A stretch of DNA of 64,000 nucleotides from Alistipes sp. (GTDB taxonomy: Bacteria > Bacteroidota > Bacteroidia > Bacteroidales > Rikenellaceae): positions 310,001 through 374,000 of the forward strand of contig JALENN010000006.1 in assembly GCA_022767745.1 (NCBI GenBank), given 5' to 3'. Under the pieces are notes generated by a model. It saw only the letters and a list, made by a program, of their open reading frames with translations. It was not told the origin of the DNA and did no database searches. Of this stretch, positions 63,031 through 64,000 are shown one piece after another. Both the position numbers and the translations under genes were made by a program. Numbering within the stretch: position 1 is the first letter of the stretch; the number at the start of each line of letters is the position of its first letter.

Positions 63031-63684
63031 AAAAGTCGGTTTTTATCTGTTCAACTTATCCGTTCGCGCCCCGACGCCGCACCGTTGTCGACAATAGTGT
63101 CGATAAACGGTCGAAAAACGTCAATAACTTTTTCACGATGCGCCGCAACGCCATGCGGCATAGATTATTGCCTACGCGGGGCATATTGTCGATAACCTGC
63201 CGTCGCCCGATGTCAACATGTTGATAACTCCCCGACGGCTCCCCCCGCCGCAACCCGCGGCGGCGATGGTGCGCCCGCCCGTCATCAAATATTTTAACAT
63301 TCGGCCGCCGCGCCCGCTCTCTTCCCCGACGTCGGCCATATAATCGCTATACTACTGCGACTTATGCTATACAGCAACAACCCCGTCGGGCGCTTTCGAC
63401 ACGGCAAATATAATACGGCGGAATACCGCTTGTCAAGTAATTTAACAATAAAAAATCAAATAATTTGACTATAATTTTACAATAGCCTGATTTTACGGGT
63501 ATTAAGAATATTCATTTTTTTACCCTCGGCGGTGATATGCAGACGCCATCCCTTATCCCGCAGTCGCCGCCCCGCCCCCGAGGCCATTCCCGCGGGGCGG
63601 CGCAAAACCCCCGAAAACTCCCCAAAAATGACGGCTGAGGGGAGTAAAAAGCGTTGCGCGGGTTGTTTTTTGTTAAAATACCAT
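63031..63684. promoter_or_regulatory. Non-coding control-like region with inverted repeats and an AT-rich block
   Basis: Perfect palindromes TTGTCGACAA (63085-63094) and TCAACATGTTGA (63213-63224) lie among related motifs TGTCGATAA (63098-63106), TTGTCGATAAC (63186-63196) and TGTTGATAA (63219-63227). Their complements (TTATCGACA, TTATCAACA) are one base from the DnaA-box consensus TTATNCACA. A strongly AT-rich stretch (about 63407-63525) follows. The region sits between divergent genes. It may be an operator/promoter region for the phage cassette or, less likely, an origin-like region. Confidence 0.5.
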
Positions 63685-63692
63685 TAAATTTG
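63663..63692 (+). promoter_or_regulatory. Promoter of the right-edge gene (TTG - 19 - TAAATTTG)
   Basis: TTG at 63663-63665, a 19-base spacer, then TAAATTTG at 63685-63692. The ATG is at 63773, leaving a leader of about 75 bases. Confidence 0.6.
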
Positions 63693-63772
63693 TAAAACGG
63701 CATCCGCCCGCCACCGCGCCCCGAAGCGCCCGCAGGCGCTGCCGCAAACAACCTTAAACGACCTACCGACCT

Positions 63773-64000
63773 ATGAAACGACTACTCGCCATCGTCGCCA
63801 TGCTGTTGGCCGCGCAGAGCCTCGCGGCACAGGCCCTGAGTCCCGAGGAGCTCGCCAAGCGCGCCAAACGCAAGAACCTCACCGTAAAGGAGTGGAACAC
63901 CGACTCGCAGAAGAAGACCCGCTGGCTTGACCACCTTACCGTCTACGACGAGAAGGGGCGCAAGATCGAGGAGGCCGAGTACAACAAGTTCGGCCAGATC
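63773..64000 (+). CDS. Secreted protein, N-terminal part (cut by window edge)
   Basis: Seventy-six codons are visible. A signal peptide, MKRLLAIVAMLLAAQSLAA, is followed by a Lys/Arg-rich segment (LSPEELAKRAKRKNLTVKEW) and the start of what may be RHS/YD-like beta repeats (LDHLTVYDEKGRKIEEAEYN). The product is exported and of unknown function. It is host-like in base use and diverges from the phage cassette. Confidence 0.75.
   Translation, partial: MKRLLAIVAMLLAAQSLAAQALSPEELAKRAKRKNLTVKEWNTDSQKKTRWLDHLTVYDEKGRKIEEAEYNKFGQI

Noticed and set aside
63031..63684. Firm call of oriC
   Set aside because: The motifs are one base off the DnaA consensus and no skew can be computed here; kept as a hypothesis only.

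Overview
The window looks like chromosome of a GC-rich Bacteroidales, most plausibly an Alistipes-type (Rikenellaceae) gut bacterium. The evidence is the family mix (MurA with Asp in the fosfomycin-site loop, DUF4924, DUF4488-like, DUF1080, tricorn-type S41 protease, SIMPL, EFR1 ferredoxin), many secreted glycosidases, and repeated promoters of the Bacteroidota type (TTG, about 19-20 bases, TAnnTTTG) in a GC-rich background. The taxon is inferred; no rRNA is present.

Layout. 1-2.75 kb (minus): a partial secreted protein, a lipoprotein, the menaquinone methyltransferase and a LolE/FtsX-type permease broken by a 22-bp tandem duplication. 2.76-7.03 kb (plus): a zinc metallopeptidase, then an SGNH hydrolase and an AlgI-type MBOAT that look like a surface O-acetylation pair. 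7.2-16.5 kb: a secreted unknown, QueD, DNA polymerase I, a GH51 arabinofuranosidase, an AT-rich GIY-YIG protein that looks foreign, and a GH27 alpha-galactosidase. 16.6-20.1 kb: tRNA-Leu(UAG), then an FAD oxidoreductase and two glycosyltransferase-like genes. 20.1-20.9 kb is mostly non-coding but holds a strong candidate structured RNA with its own promoter and U-tract. 20.9-25.9 kb (minus): DUF1080 hydrolase, a small beta-barrel, and a tricorn-like S41 protease interrupted by an in-frame TAG. 26.1-28.3 kb: murA, three 82-83-bp imperfect repeats, and tdk. 28.4-35.4 kb (minus): a secreted TIM-barrel isomerase-like protein, a secreted unknown, ribosomal L34, DUF4924, a duplicated DUF4488-like protein, a secreted nuclease, dtd, an RluA-type synthase and cytidine deaminase. 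35.6-47.6 kb (plus): a membrane-associated lipoprotein, DMT transporter, RlmD, SIMPL protein, MBL hydrolase, FkbM methyltransferase, trmD, lpxB, FAH hydrolase, a lipoprotein, maf and a GH36-like galactosidase. 47.7-53.8 kb (minus): ProXp-type deacylase, kdsC, a DUF2520-like protein, BrkB/YihY, DUF486, ComEC and EFR1 ferredoxin.

53.9-63.0 kb (minus) is a compact phage-derived cassette of ten intact genes: three unrecognised likely virion proteins, a ClpP-type protease with a scaffold-like tail, major capsid protein, a small protein, portal, DUF6712-type connector, holin and a lysozyme-like protein. I find no terminase, integrase, tape measure or repressor between the host-like flanks. A 740-bp non-coding region with inverted repeats, TGTCGATAA-type motifs and an AT-rich block follows, then the start of another secreted protein at the right edge.

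The main leads are this minimal capsid and lysis cassette with its control-like region, the structured RNA near 20.5 kb, and two envelope genes inactivated by small lesions (22-bp duplication; TAG in place of a conserved Trp codon).
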